Assembly (NCBI RefSeq): GCF_036416795.1
Contig: NZ_CP143867.1
Location: forward strand, 1,116,001-1,180,000
Direction of reading: 5' to 3'
DNA from: Bacteroides sp. MSB163
GTDB lineage: Bacteria; Bacteroidota; Bacteroidia; Bacteroidales; Bacteroidaceae
Length of the DNA stretch: 64,000 nt
Positions 34,113 to 43,146 of this stretch are shown here, piece by piece. Each line of letters starts with the position of its first letter. Positions within the stretch are counted from its first letter, which is position 1. A program made the translations under genes and the position numbers. Below the pieces are notes generated by a model. That model had not been told where the DNA came from. It ran no database searches and saw only the letters and a program-made list of their open reading frames with translations.

Positions 34113-34961
34113 ATGAGAAAGAAGAAAAAACAAACGAATAGCAAGAAACAACTGACGCTCCTGATTATCCTGATCATATGCAGCATCGTCACCACTTATC
34201 AAACAACGAACTCTAAAGAAAAAGCTACTGGTATTGAACAAACAGAAACCATCGTTCAGAATCTTCCCCTGAATTCTGATATATACATCAAGCAAACCAT
34301 TGCCCCAGGTATCCCCGAAATACTGTTGCAACGCACCGGATACCTCGTATCCTACAACTCCAACACCCGCATAGCCAACTGGGTAGCCTGGAAACTGACT
34401 CCCGAACGTTTAAAGGAAAATACCGAGCGAATCAATAGCTTCCGTCCCGACCCTGACCTACCTAAGAGTAAAGCCGTCACCACGCAAGACTATAAAGGTA
34501 GTGGCTGGGACCGTGGGCACCTTTGTCCGGCAGGTGACAACAAATGGGACCGTGAAGCCATGATAGAAAGTTTCTACATGACCAACATCTGTCCCCAGCA
34601 CCATAATCTAAACCGGGGCGACTGGAACGAACTGGAACAAAAATGCCGCAAGTGGGTGAAAAAAGACAGTTGTCTTTACATTGTAGCCGGCCCTATCTTC
34701 TATGACCGGAAGCCACAGACCATAGGCGAGCATAAAGTGGCCGTGCCGGATGCTTTCTTTAAAGTGATACTTTCTCTGCACAAAAGGCCGAAAGCCATCG
34801 GATTTATCTATAAAAACAACGAAGGGAATAATCCACTGGACTCTTATGTAAACACTGTGGATGAAGTGGAGCGGATCACAGGGATAGACTTCTTCCCCGC
34901 CCTTCCCGATGATATAGAAAAGGCGGTAGAAGCAAGCTATAATTTGAAAGACTGGAAATAG
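34113..34961 (+). CDS. Membrane-anchored DNA/RNA non-specific endonuclease (NUC1)
   Basis: A 282-residue beta-beta-alpha metal nuclease. After a basic N-terminus there is one hydrophobic anchor (LTLLIILIICSIVTT, about residues 15-29), so the enzyme probably faces the periplasm. Catalytic marks are the DRGH motif in GSGWDRGHLCPAGDNKWD (His as general base) and the metal-binding Asn in HHNLNRGDWNELE. Such nucleases cut DNA and RNA without sequence preference. The start is set by the promoter at 34084-34091. The stop directly abuts the end of the convergent CBM9-like gene. Confidence 0.9.
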   Translation: MRKKKKQTNSKKQLTLLIILIICSIVTTYQTTNSKEKATGIEQTETIVQNLPLNSDIYIKQTIAPGIPEILLQRTGYLVSYNSNTRIANWVAWKLTPERLKENTERINSFRPDPDLPKSKAVTTQDYKGSGWDRGHLCPAGDNKWDREAMIESFYMTNICPQHHNLNRGDWNELEQKCRKWVKKDSCLYIVAGPIFYDRKPQTIGEHKVAVPDAFFKVILSLHKRPKAIGFIYKNNEGNNPLDSYVNTVDEVERITGIDFFPALPDDIEKAVEASYNLKDWK

Positions 34962-35717
34962 TTACTCAAAATTCAATATACCGAAGAATTCGGGACAGTG
35001 GAAATTTGGTTTTTCCAGATTAATAGGATTCCATGAGAGGAAATGAGGTGTTTGTAATTTATCACCGCATTTGTAGAAATTGGCACGAACCGTCTTTCCG
35101 TCAAGACTGGTGATTTGATGTTTAAAAAAAGCAGAATAAGGAATGACTAATGCCAATTCCCAGCTGCACGCTTCTACCCGTTCTTCAAAAGGTTCGCGTC
35201 CCAGAGAAGACCAACGCTGCACCTTATCCATTACTTCTTGCGGAGCATGTTCGCGATTGCTACGTCCGGCACCTGCACCGATCAGCAAAGTCCCCACACA
35301 GTTACACTCTACATTATAATAAATACCGTCTCCCGCAGGAATAGAAAAGAATTCTACGCAAGCATCTTCCCATACAGCACCGTTATCTCCCGTTGCTACA
35401 GCACGCACACTAGCTTCCTTTACTTTATAATGAACCAAAATCGCATCGTCTGTATGGGCAATACGGAACTGCACTTCCGGCTGATAAGGAAATGCTTCCC
35501 AATTCACCGTATTGATCGGCTGGAAATCGACCTTTTCTTTGTCCAGCAAAGCAGGAACATTCTCCACCGCCACATTAGCCAGACTCACTTTCTTTACATT
35601 CAACTCTTTCATTTCTTTCTTTTGGAGGTTAGTTGCAGACAAGGAATAAAAACAGAGCAGAGATAAAAACAAGACTGCTGATTTCAACACCAAGTATGCA
35701 GGGGTTCTTTTACTCAT
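34962..35717 (-). CDS. Secreted CBM9-like domain protein
   Basis: A 251-residue protein with a signal segment (VLKSAVLFLSLLCFYSLSA) and one beta-sandwich domain like family 9 carbohydrate-binding modules: NTVNWEAFPYQPEVQFRIAH, VWEDACVEFFSIPAGDGIYY, WELALVIPYSAF, and NFYKCGDKLQTPHFLSWNP. It is expected in the periplasm or outer membrane and may bind sugars. It is transcribed alone toward the nuclease, with no spacer between the two stop codons. It is close to the GAG locus but no direct link can be shown. Confidence 0.8.
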   Translation of the reverse strand: MSKRTPAYLVLKSAVLFLSLLCFYSLSATNLQKKEMKELNVKKVSLANVAVENVPALLDKEKVDFQPINTVNWEAFPYQPEVQFRIAHTDDAILVHYKVKEASVRAVATGDNGAVWEDACVEFFSIPAGDGIYYNVECNCVGTLLIGAGAGRSNREHAPQEVMDKVQRWSSLGREPFEERVEACSWELALVIPYSAFFKHQITSLDGKTVRANFYKCGDKLQTPHFLSWNPINLEKPNFHCPEFFGILNFE

Positions 35718-35736
35718 ATTTTGATTGCATTAAAGA

Positions 35737-35808
35737 AGCTACAAGTCACAAGCTACAAGTGGCTGCGCTCTAATAACGAAAGGCACTCGTAGCTTGTAAC
35801 TCGTAGCT
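35737..35808. repeat. Long inverted repeat of AGCTACAAGT units
   Basis: Arm 35737-35761 (two AGCTACAAG units split by TCACA) is complementary at 22 of 25 positions to arm 35784-35808, with a 22-nt loop. It fills most of the 99-nt spacer between the kinase-like gene and the CBM9-like gene. It looks like a dispersed Bacteroides repeat and could end transcription. Confidence 0.65.
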
Positions 35809-35816
35809 CGTAACTA

Positions 35817-36902
35817 TCATACCAATGATTCCTTTATAAGCTCCTTCATCTCCAGTGTATGTTCCTCGGCACTCTGAAGCAATTTGAACTGCGCTTTTGT
35901 ACGTACAAGGTTGTGTTCCGGATATTTAATCTTATAATAAGTATCACCATTAATATAATCTGCCAAAAAACGAACACACTGCATATAGGGGAACAACGCA
36001 GCGGCATACGGCAAGTTCTCAATCTCTATCGGAAGCAAAAAGACTTTCGCAGATTCCAGATAACCTTTTGCAAACGCCTTGAATATTTCCATATTGAAAT
36101 TCACATTATCCAGATTTTCATCATCCTCGGCGCCCGTATTGGCTGCTGAACGAAGGAAGTCTCCAAAATCGGAAAAGATAAAATTGGGCATTACGGTATC
36201 AAGATCAATCACACAAAGTACTTTCCCTTCTTCATCGAACATCATATTGTTCACCTTCGTATCGCAGTGACATACACGTTTAGGCAATTTACCCTCACGA
36301 TACAAACGTTCACCTTTACACATTTCGTCTGCACGCTTTTCAATCTCATCCAGATAATATTGCACTTCTTTCACCCGGCCCACCGCATCCGCAGCCACGG
36401 CATCCCGAAGCTGTTTCAGACGAAACTCCATATTATGGAAGTCAGGGATCGTCTCTCCCAGCGTATCCGGAATATCCGCAAGCATCGCCTGGAAATTGCC
36501 AAAAGCTACACCGGCATAATAAGAATATTCCGCATCCACCGTTTCATAAGTCTTTGCATTGGGGATGAAAGTCATGATGCGCCAATAGTTTTCTCCATCG
36601 TACCAATACGTTTTTCCCGTATCGGCAGGAATAAAAGAAAGCACCTTACGATCGATATCATCCGCTCCCTGTTCCGTAAGTTTCTTGCGGATATGCCGGG
36701 TAACGGCTTCAATGTTTGCCTGCAACATCTCCACATTTTGGAAGATAGCGTGGTTGATACGTTGCAATACATAGTCGGGCGCGCCGGCTTCCAGAGTAGT
36801 CACTTTGTACGTGTCATTGATCAGTCCGCTGCCCAAAGGCTGAATTTCATTAACTGTACCCTTCGTATTGAAATGGGATACAATGGATTGGAGGTTATTC
36901 AT
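35817..36902 (-). CDS. APH-fold sugar kinase, N-acetylhexosamine 1-kinase (NahK)-like
   Basis: A 361-residue choline/aminoglycoside-kinase-fold protein. The ATP loop is PLGSGLINDTYKV (residues 22-34); the catalytic Brenner motif is HCDTKVNN (His212, Asp214, Asn218); the metal motif is VIDLDT (Asp233, Asp235). The pattern resembles NahK, which phosphorylates GlcNAc/GalNAc at C1. It lies just upstream of, and divergent from, the hybrid regulator of a chondroitin-type locus, whose breakdown frees GalNAc, so a GalNAc-1-kinase role is plausible. No signal peptide is present, fitting a cytoplasmic kinase. Substrate is an inference. Confidence 0.83.
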   Translation of the reverse strand: MNNLQSIVSHFNTKGTVNEIQPLGSGLINDTYKVTTLEAGAPDYVLQRINHAIFQNVEMLQANIEAVTRHIRKKLTEQGADDIDRKVLSFIPADTGKTYWYDGENYWRIMTFIPNAKTYETVDAEYSYYAGVAFGNFQAMLADIPDTLGETIPDFHNMEFRLKQLRDAVAADAVGRVKEVQYYLDEIEKRADEMCKGERLYREGKLPKRVCHCDTKVNNMMFDEEGKVLCVIDLDTVMPNFIFSDFGDFLRSAANTGAEDDENLDNVNFNMEIFKAFAKGYLESAKVFLLPIEIENLPYAAALFPYMQCVRFLADYINGDTYYKIKYPEHNLVRTKAQFKLLQSAEEHTLEMKELIKESLV

Positions 36903-36933
36903 GATATTTTATAATAGATTTAAAATTGGTATG

Positions 36934-36941
36934 CAAATATA
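36934..36941 (-). promoter_or_regulatory. Promoter -7 element of the kinase-like gene
   Basis: TATATTTG followed by CA on the minus strand is a perfect match, 31 nt before the ATG at 36902. Upstream, TGTAT at 58 nt and CGGAC at 37 nt weakly recall the phased half-sites of the susC promoters. Confidence 0.55.
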
Positions 36942-37060
36942 CGCCTTCCGAATGAAAGCAAAAGTCAAAATTCGTCCGACAAACGCCCAAAAATATACAT
37001 TTCGACAGACATAACCATAAAAATCAGCCAATAAACATCCCCCTTTTGAGCAAAACGCCT

Positions 37061-37068
37061 TATATTTG
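37061..37068 (+). promoter_or_regulatory. Promoter -7 element of the hybrid regulator gene
   Basis: TATATTTG fits the consensus, 30 nt before the GTG start. No phased TGTAC half-sites lie ahead of it, suggesting the regulator is not strongly autoregulated. Confidence 0.55.
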
Positions 37069-37098
37069 TGTTTGAAACCTTAAAATACCGGAGGAAAA

Positions 37099-40000
37099 GT
37101 GCAAAAGTTTATCAGAACGCTGTTTCTTGTTTTAGTAAGCATAGTTACGGCAAACGTACACAGCCAGAATATCACTTTCAATCATCTGACCACCGACGAC
37201 GGCCTATCTCAGTTTAGTGTCAACAGTTTGTATATTGATGAAAATGGTATCTTATGGATTGGTACGCGCGAAGGTTTAAACCGCTACAATGGAAATGACA
37301 TACAGACTTACAAACTGAACAAAAACGATCCCTACAGCCTCTTCTGTAACACCGTGCTCCGTATGGCAGGCGACCAGAACGGGAAAATCTACCTGCTCTG
37401 TACCGAAGGGGTTGCCCAGTTCGACCTGACTACTCAACGCTTCACCACCCTCCTGCAAGGAAATATCAATAGCATATATTATAAAAACGGCCTTTTCATC
37501 GGAAAAAAGAACGAAATATACCGCTACAATGAGCAAACCGACAACTTCGATCTTTATTACCAGATGGCAGGAGAAAACATCGAAATATCCTGTATGTTCG
37601 AAGACAAAGGACACATGTGGATAGGAACCACCAGCGAAGGTGTGTTCAATCTGAAACTAGACGGACATGTGCTAACCCACCCCATCGAGAAAGGAAATAT
37701 CACCAGTATTTACCAAGACAATGCAGGTGAACTGTGGATCGGAAGCTGGGAGAAGGGACTCTTCCGGGTAAAAACTGACGGAAGCATCGAGAACCTGCGA
37801 AACGACCCGAAGAACCCGCACAGCATATCTTCCGATTTCGTGAGAGCCTGCTGTGAGGATAATCTTGGCAATATCTGGATAGGGACTTTCAACGGTCTGA
37901 ACCGGTACAACAAAACAACAGGACTTTTCCAAAACCATACCTCCAACGAAATGCAGAATGAAGGACTTACACACTCGTCCATCTGGTGCATCGTAAAAGA
38001 TAATCAGGGCACCTTATGGCTGGGTACTTACTTCGGCGGTGTCAATTACTTCAACCCCGAATATGAAATCTATACCCGGTACAAAGCTTCCATCCATGAA
38101 GAAGAAGGATTAAGTAGCCCCGTAGTTGGACGCACCATCGAAGATAAGAACGGAAATCTGTGGATTGGCACGGAAGGAGGCGGACTGAACTTCTACAACC
38201 GCCGGACACGTGAGTTCAAATGGTATCTTGCCAGACAGGGACGCAACAGCATCTCCCACAGCAACGTGAAAGCCCTTTATTATGACCCTGCAAAGGAAAT
38301 CATCTGGATAGGAACCCATCTTGGCGGACTGAACAAACTGGATATCCGCACAGGCGCATTCACGCATTATCTGATGGAAGAAGGGAATCCGGAAACTCTT
38401 CCGTCCAATATCGTTCGTGACATAGCCCCCTATCAGAACCAGTTGATTGTCGCTACCCAAAACGGTGTATGCCTGTTCAACCCTCAGACCGGAAAATGTC
38501 AACAGCTCTTTAAAGACAGCAAAGAAGGGCGTAAGATAGCTATGGTTGCAGATGTAGAGGTAGATAATAACGGCACGCTCTGGATTGCCGCCACAGGCGA
38601 AGGTATCTTCTCCTATCGCTTCGATACCAACAAGCTGACCAATTATCGTCACGACGGGACGCAGGCACATAGCCTCAGCAACAATAATGTGAACAATATT
38701 ATGCAGGACAGTAAGGGTAACTTGTGGTTCTCCACTTCGGGAAGCGGCCTCGATCTGTACCGTCCCGCTACCAACGATTTCGAAAACTTCGACAAGGGCA
38801 AAAACGGACTTGTCAGCGATTGCATCTACGATACACAAGAATCCCCCGTCAGCGGTAAACTGATACTGATTACCAATCAGGGGTTCTCCATCTTCGATCA
38901 GAAAGTGGAAAAGTTTCAGAACTACAGCGTGGAGAATGGTTTCCCACTGACAGCTGTCAATGAAAACGCCCTTTGTGTGACACGCGACGGAGAAATCTTC
39001 CTTGGCGGTACGCAAGGTATGCTCTCATTCAATGAACTGGAACTTAATTTCACCCCGAAGCCTTACAAGATCATCCTTTCCCGCCTCATCGTAAACGGCG
39101 CCGAAGTAAAAGTGAGCGATGAAACGGGCATTTTAACGCAATCCCTATGCCATACACGGGAAATCACCCTGAATGCTAACCAAACCATGTTCAGCATCGA
39201 ATTCGCCACCTCCAACTACGTGGCAGCCAATAAGAATGAAATCATTTACAAACTGGAAGGCTTCTCCGAAGACTGGAATAGCACGCGCGGTCAACCTGTC
39301 ATCACCTACACGAACCTGAATGCTGGAACATACAATCTACTGATTAAACCTAAAGGAAAAGAAGAGTCCATCTGTCCGCAGGTGCATCTTACGATTCATG
39401 TACTGCCACCTTATTATAAAACTCCGCTCGCCTATCTTATCTATCTGATAGTGACCGGCATCCTTTTGTGGTATCTGGTAAAGACATACAAATCGAGAAT
39501 AAAGCTGCGTGAATCGTTGAAGTACGAACAGAAGCATATACAAGACGTAGAAGCGCTGAACCAATCAAAACTACGTTTCTTTACCAACATCTCGCACGAG
39601 TTCCGCACGCCGCTTACGCTCATCGTATCGCAGGTGGAAACTCTGATGCAATTGCAAAACTTTACACCCACCATTTATAATAAGATACTGAGCATTTACC
39701 AGAACAGCATCCAGCTGCGCGAACTGATCACCGAACTCCTGGACTTCCGCAAACAGGAACAAGGACACATGAAGGTAAAAGTCAGTCCGCACAACATAGT
39801 GCATTTCCTTTATGAGAATTACCTCATCTTCATGGAATATGCAAGCAGCAAACAGATCAATTTCAATTTCGAGAAAGACTGTGAAAGTCTTGAAGTATGG
39901 TATGACCAAAAGCAAATGCAGAAGGTAATCAACAACCTGCTATCCAATGCCATCAAGCATACCCAAGCCGAAGATACCATCACACTCAGCATTACCACCG

Positions 40001-41172
40001 AAGGCAATGAAGCCGTAATTCGCGTGACTGATACAGGCAGCGGTATCGATGCCAAAGAAGTAGATAAGATATTCGACCGTTTCTATCAGACAGAGCAGAT
40101 GGACAGTCTCACCACCGGTGTAGGCACCGGCATCGGTCTGGCCCTGACGAAAGGCATCGTCGAACTGCACCACGGCACCATCAAGGTAGAAAGTGAACTG
40201 GGCAAGGGCAGCAGTTTCATCGTCCGCCTCCACCTGGGCAACGCCCATTTTAATACTGAGGAAATCAGCAAAAAGAGCGAAGACGTACAGCAAATAGAAC
40301 AACCGCAAACTTCTGAAATAGATGCTTCACTCAAAGCTGAATTGGAAGAAAATGCCCCGATTAAGCGCATGCCCGATGTCAAGATGGTTATCGTGGAAGA
40401 CAATGCCTCCATTCGTGAGATGTTGGCAAACATCTTCCGCCCATTCTATCAGGTGCTGACAGCCGCAGACGGTGAAGAAGGCCTGGAGCTGATACAAAAG
40501 GAAATGCCGAATATTGTGGTTAGCGACGTCGTTATGCCCAAAATGTCCGGTACCGAACTCTGCAAACAGATTAAAAATGATTTCAATACTTGCCACATAC
40601 CGGTAGTACTGCTTACCGCACGGACTGCCGTAGAACAAAACATTGAAGGACTGCGTATCGGCGCGGACGATTACATCACCAAACCATTCAATACGAATCT
40701 GTTGATTTCACGTTGTAACAACCTGGTAAATTCACGCATTCTCTTGCAAGAAAAGTTCAGTAAACAACCACAGGCTTATGCACAGATGCTTGCTACCAAC
40801 CCGATAGACAAGGAAATTCTGGACCGCGCCATCGGCATCATCGAAAAGAATCTGGATAATACGGAATTTAATGTCAACATCTTCGCCCGCGAAATGGCTA
40901 TGGCACGCACCAACCTGTTCACCAAACTGAAAGCCATCACCGGACAAACACCGAATGACTTCATCCTGACCATCCGCCTGAAAAAAGGCGCCTTGATGCT
41001 GCGGAACAACCCGGAACTAAACATTACCGAGATCTCGGACAAAATAGGTTTCAGTTCTTCGCGCTACTTCTCAAAGTGCTTCAAGGATGTATATCACGTC
41101 AGCCCGCTTGCCTACCGCAAAGGGGAAGACGCCGACAAAGAGGAGAAAACCGAAGAAGACGAAGAGGGCTGA
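37099..41172 (+). CDS. Hybrid two-component system sensor-regulator of the GAG locus
   Basis: A 1357-residue one-protein HTCS. In order: signal peptide (about 1-22); two-component propeller repeats (ILWIGTREGLNRY, NIWIGTFNGLNRYN and others, about 25-640); Y_Y_Y domain near 700-770; membrane helix about 776-797; HisKA with His833 in FFTNISHEFRTPLT; ATPase domain (NNLLSNAIKHT, DTGSGIDAKEV); receiver domain from about 1095 with Asp1143 in VVSDVVMPK; AraC-type HTH about 1245-1345. It would sense a glycan fragment in the periplasm and activate locus promoters. BT3334, its likely counterpart, responds to unsaturated chondroitin disaccharides (from memory). Start is GTG with GGAGG at 37090-37094. 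Confidence 0.95.
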   Translation: MQKFIRTLFLVLVSIVTANVHSQNITFNHLTTDDGLSQFSVNSLYIDENGILWIGTREGLNRYNGNDIQTYKLNKNDPYSLFCNTVLRMAGDQNGKIYLLCTEGVAQFDLTTQRFTTLLQGNINSIYYKNGLFIGKKNEIYRYNEQTDNFDLYYQMAGENIEISCMFEDKGHMWIGTTSEGVFNLKLDGHVLTHPIEKGNITSIYQDNAGELWIGSWEKGLFRVKTDGSIENLRNDPKNPHSISSDFVRACCEDNLGNIWIGTFNGLNRYNKTTGLFQNHTSNEMQNEGLTHSSIWCIVKDNQGTLWLGTYFGGVNYFNPEYEIYTRYKASIHEEEGLSSPVVGRTIEDKNGNLWIGTEGGGLNFYNRRTREFKWYLARQGRNSISHSNVKALYYDPAKEIIWIGTHLGGLNKLDIRTGAFTHYLMEEGNPETLPSNIVRDIAPYQNQLIVATQNGVCLFNPQTGKCQQLFKDSKEGRKIAMVADVEVDNNGTLWIAATGEGIFSYRFDTNKLTNYRHDGTQAHSLSNNNVNNIMQDSKGNLWFSTSGSGLDLYRPATNDFENFDKGKNGLVSDCIYDTQESPVSGKLILITNQGFSIFDQKVEKFQNYSVENGFPLTAVNENALCVTRDGEIFLGGTQGMLSFNELELNFTPKPYKIILSRLIVNGAEVKVSDETGILTQSLCHTREITLNANQTMFSIEFATSNYVAANKNEIIYKLEGFSEDWNSTRGQPVITYTNLNAGTYNLLIKPKGKEESICPQVHLTIHVLPPYYKTPLAYLIYLIVTGILLWYLVKTYKSRIKLRESLKYEQKHIQDVEALNQSKLRFFTNISHEFRTPLTLIVSQVETLMQLQNFTPTIYNKILSIYQNSIQLRELITELLDFRKQEQGHMKVKVSPHNIVHFLYENYLIFMEYASSKQINFNFEKDCESLEVWYDQKQMQKVINNLLSNAIKHTQAEDTITLSITTEGNEAVIRVTDTGSGIDAKEVDKIFDRFYQTEQMDSLTTGVGTGIGLALTKGIVELHHGTIKVESELGKGSSFIVRLHLGNAHFNTEEISKKSEDVQQIEQPQTSEIDASLKAELEENAPIKRMPDVKMVIVEDNASIREMLANIFRPFYQVLTAADGEEGLELIQKEMPNIVVSDVVMPKMSGTELCKQIKNDFNTCHIPVVLLTARTAVEQNIEGLRIGADDYITKPFNTNLLISRCNNLVNSRILLQEKFSKQPQAYAQMLATNPIDKEILDRAIGIIEKNLDNTEFNVNIFAREMAMARTNLFTKLKAITGQTPNDFILTIRLKKGALMLRNNPELNITEISDKIGFSSSRYFSKCFKDVYHVSPLAYRKGEDADKEEKTEEDEEG

Positions 41173-41196
41173 CGAACCGCTTAAATATTCCACTCC

Positions 41197-41302
41197 GTTC
41201 CACCGAATTGAAACAAAAGATTCTCTCCTGAGAAACAAAACTTCCTTGCCTAAGGAACAAGAGTTTCTTACCTGAGAAACAAACGCTCCAATACGGTGGA
41301 AC
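41197..41302. repeat. Composite palindromic element with three GAAAC hairpins
   Basis: Outer 9-bp arms GTTCCACCG (41197-41205) and CGGTGGAAC (41294-41302) enclose three tandem hairpins: ATTCTCTCCTGAGAAAC, TTCCTTGCCTAAGGAAC and TTTCTTACCTGAGAAAC, joined by AAA-type linkers. It lies between the regulator gene and the sulfatase promoter and is related to the repeat at 16866-16910. Confidence 0.7.
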
Positions 41303-41320
41303 AGAAGTGTCACTGAACTT

Positions 41321-41385
41321 TGTACATTTTCGCCCTTCTCCTGTACTTCATTATACACATAATCCGGAGAAAGCCATTACCTTTG
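41321..41385 (+). promoter_or_regulatory. Sulfatase promoter with phased operator half-sites
   Basis: The -7 element TACCTTTG lies at 41378-41385. Ahead of it are TGTAC (57 nt), CGCCC (47), TGTAC (36) and TATAC (26). The block TGTACANNTTCG is shared with both susC promoters, so control by the same regulator is likely. Confidence 0.6.
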
Positions 41386-41418
41386 ACCTCAGAAATAACA
41401 ATCTAAAGTCAAAGAACT

Positions 41419-42978
41419 ATGAAACAATTTTCTCCTTTATGGTCCCTCCTCCCAGGCGCAGCCCTGATAGCCGGATGCGGAAATCCATCGAAAAAGGAAA
41501 CCACTGACAACACCCGTCAGAAACCTAATGTGATATACTTAATTGCCGACGATTTGGGTATCGGCGATTTGAGTTGCTATGGTGCTACCAAGATAAGTAC
41601 TCCTAATATCGACCGTCTTGCCGGACAAGGTGTACAGTTTACCAATGCCTATGCCACTTCCTCTACCAGCACACCTTCCCGCTTCGGTCTGTTGACGGGC
41701 ATGTATCCGTGGCGACAGGAGAATACGGGAATCGCTCCGGGTAACTCTGAACTGATTATCGACACAGCCTGTGTCACTATGGCCGACATGTTCAAGGCAG
41801 AAGGCTATGCCACCGGTGCCGTAGGAAAATGGCATTTGGGACTCGGCCCCAAAGGTGGTACGGACTTCAATCATCTGATAAAACCTAATACCCAGGATAT
41901 AGGGTTTGATTACGAATACATCATTCCCGCCACAGTAGACCGTGTACCTTGTGTATTCGTTGAAAACGGACATGTAGTAGGTTTAGATCCCAACGATCCC
42001 ATTACCGTCAACTATAACCACAAAGTGGGTGACTGGCCTACCGGATTGGAGAATCCGGAACTTGTAAAACTGAAACCCAGTCAGGGACATAACAATACGA
42101 TTGTAAATGGTATTCCCCGTATCGGTTGGATGACCGGTGGTAAATCTGCTCTTTGGGTGGATGAGGACATTGCAGATGTCATCACAGGTAAAGCAAAAGA
42201 TTTTATTATCAAGCATAAAGACGAACCTTTCTTTATGTACATGGGTACGCAAGATGTACACGTTCCACGCGTCCCCCACGCCCGTTTCGCCGGAAAGAGC
42301 GGTATGGGAACCCGTGGTGATGTAATCCTGCAACTGGACTGGACTGTGGGCGAGATTATGAACACTCTGGACAGTCTGAACCTTGCGGATAACACCATCT
42401 TTGTATTCTGTAGTGATAACGGCCCTGTCATTGACGACGGTTATCAGGATCAGGCTCTCGAACTGCTGAACGGTCACACTCCCATGAAACAATACCGTGG
42501 TGGAAAGTACAGTGCTTATGAAGCCGGAACACGTATTCCATTCATTGTACGTTGGCCTGCCGGTATTCAGCCTTGCAAACAGCAAGCTCTATTCTCTATG
42601 ATCGATGTGTACGCTTCTTTGGCCGCGTTACTGAATCATCCGCTTACACCTGCAACTGTTGCTCCTGACAGCCGTGATCAATTGGCCACTTTCTTAGGGA
42701 AAGATAATACCGGATGCGACTATGTAGTGCAACAGAATTTGAACAATACTTTATCGATTATTCAAGGAACATGGAAGTACATCGAACCAAGTGATAAGCC
42801 CGCTATCGAACATTGGACTAAAATGGAGTTAGGGAATGATCCCAAACCCCAACTGTACAATATTTCCATAGATCCGTCGGAGAAAGATAACGTCGCAGCA
42901 GCACATCCGGAGATGGTAAAAGAGCTTTCAGCACTACTGGAACAGGTGAAGGCCGGAAAACACCAAGGTACAAAGTAA
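41419..42978 (+). CDS. Family S1 sulfatase lipoprotein, Ser-type (GalNAc-6-O-sulfatase candidate)
   Basis: A 519-residue sulfatase. A lipoprotein signal ends LIAGC at residue 20. The metal-site motif is NVIYLIADDLGIGDLSCYG; the formylglycine site is STPSR at 84-88 (Ser as precursor); FCSDNGPVID is the second metal site; GAVGKWHLG is a family motif. It lies between the hybrid regulator and susC, the same place as BT3333, a GalNAc-6-sulfatase of the B. thetaiotaomicron chondroitin locus (from memory). Removal of 6-O-sulfate from chondroitin disaccharides is therefore likely, but the sulfate position is inferred. It has its own phased promoter. Confidence 0.88.
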   Translation: MKQFSPLWSLLPGAALIAGCGNPSKKETTDNTRQKPNVIYLIADDLGIGDLSCYGATKISTPNIDRLAGQGVQFTNAYATSSTSTPSRFGLLTGMYPWRQENTGIAPGNSELIIDTACVTMADMFKAEGYATGAVGKWHLGLGPKGGTDFNHLIKPNTQDIGFDYEYIIPATVDRVPCVFVENGHVVGLDPNDPITVNYNHKVGDWPTGLENPELVKLKPSQGHNNTIVNGIPRIGWMTGGKSALWVDEDIADVITGKAKDFIIKHKDEPFFMYMGTQDVHVPRVPHARFAGKSGMGTRGDVILQLDWTVGEIMNTLDSLNLADNTIFVFCSDNGPVIDDGYQDQALELLNGHTPMKQYRGGKYSAYEAGTRIPFIVRWPAGIQPCKQQALFSMIDVYASLAALLNHPLTPATVAPDSRDQLATFLGKDNTGCDYVVQQNLNNTLSIIQGTWKYIEPSDKPAIEHWTKMELGNDPKPQLYNISIDPSEKDNVAAAHPEMVKELSALLEQVKAGKHQGTK

Positions 42979-43012
42979 AGAATCGTACAGAACGGGGGTT
43001 CTTTATCAAGAA

Positions 43013-43078
43013 TGTACAAATTCGTACTTTTTGCGAACTATTAACGAAAGTAGACTTCTATTCAATCACATACATTTG
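43013..43078 (+). promoter_or_regulatory. SusCD-1 promoter with four 11-bp-phased half-sites
   Basis: Half-sites TGTAC (43013), CGTAC (43023), CGAAC (43034) and CGAAA (43045) precede a perfect -7 element TACATTTG at 43071-43078. The same sites at the same distances are found ahead of susC-2. A conserved A/T-rich leader ending TTTAATATTT leads to the ATG. Confidence 0.75.
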
Positions 43079-43146
43079 CGTTGGAATTCGAGTCGTTTAA
43101 CGAGAAAGAACAACCTTTTTTTTAATAACTAATTAATTTAATATTT

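Noticed and set aside
38110..39015. 301-codon open frame antisense to the hybrid regulator
   Set aside because: The sense frame carries clear propeller repeats; the antisense product is low-complexity and unlike any known protein.
41197..41302. Possible CRISPR array
   Set aside because: Only three short palindromic units with 10-11 nt linkers and no spacers or cas genes; it is an interspersed palindromic repeat.
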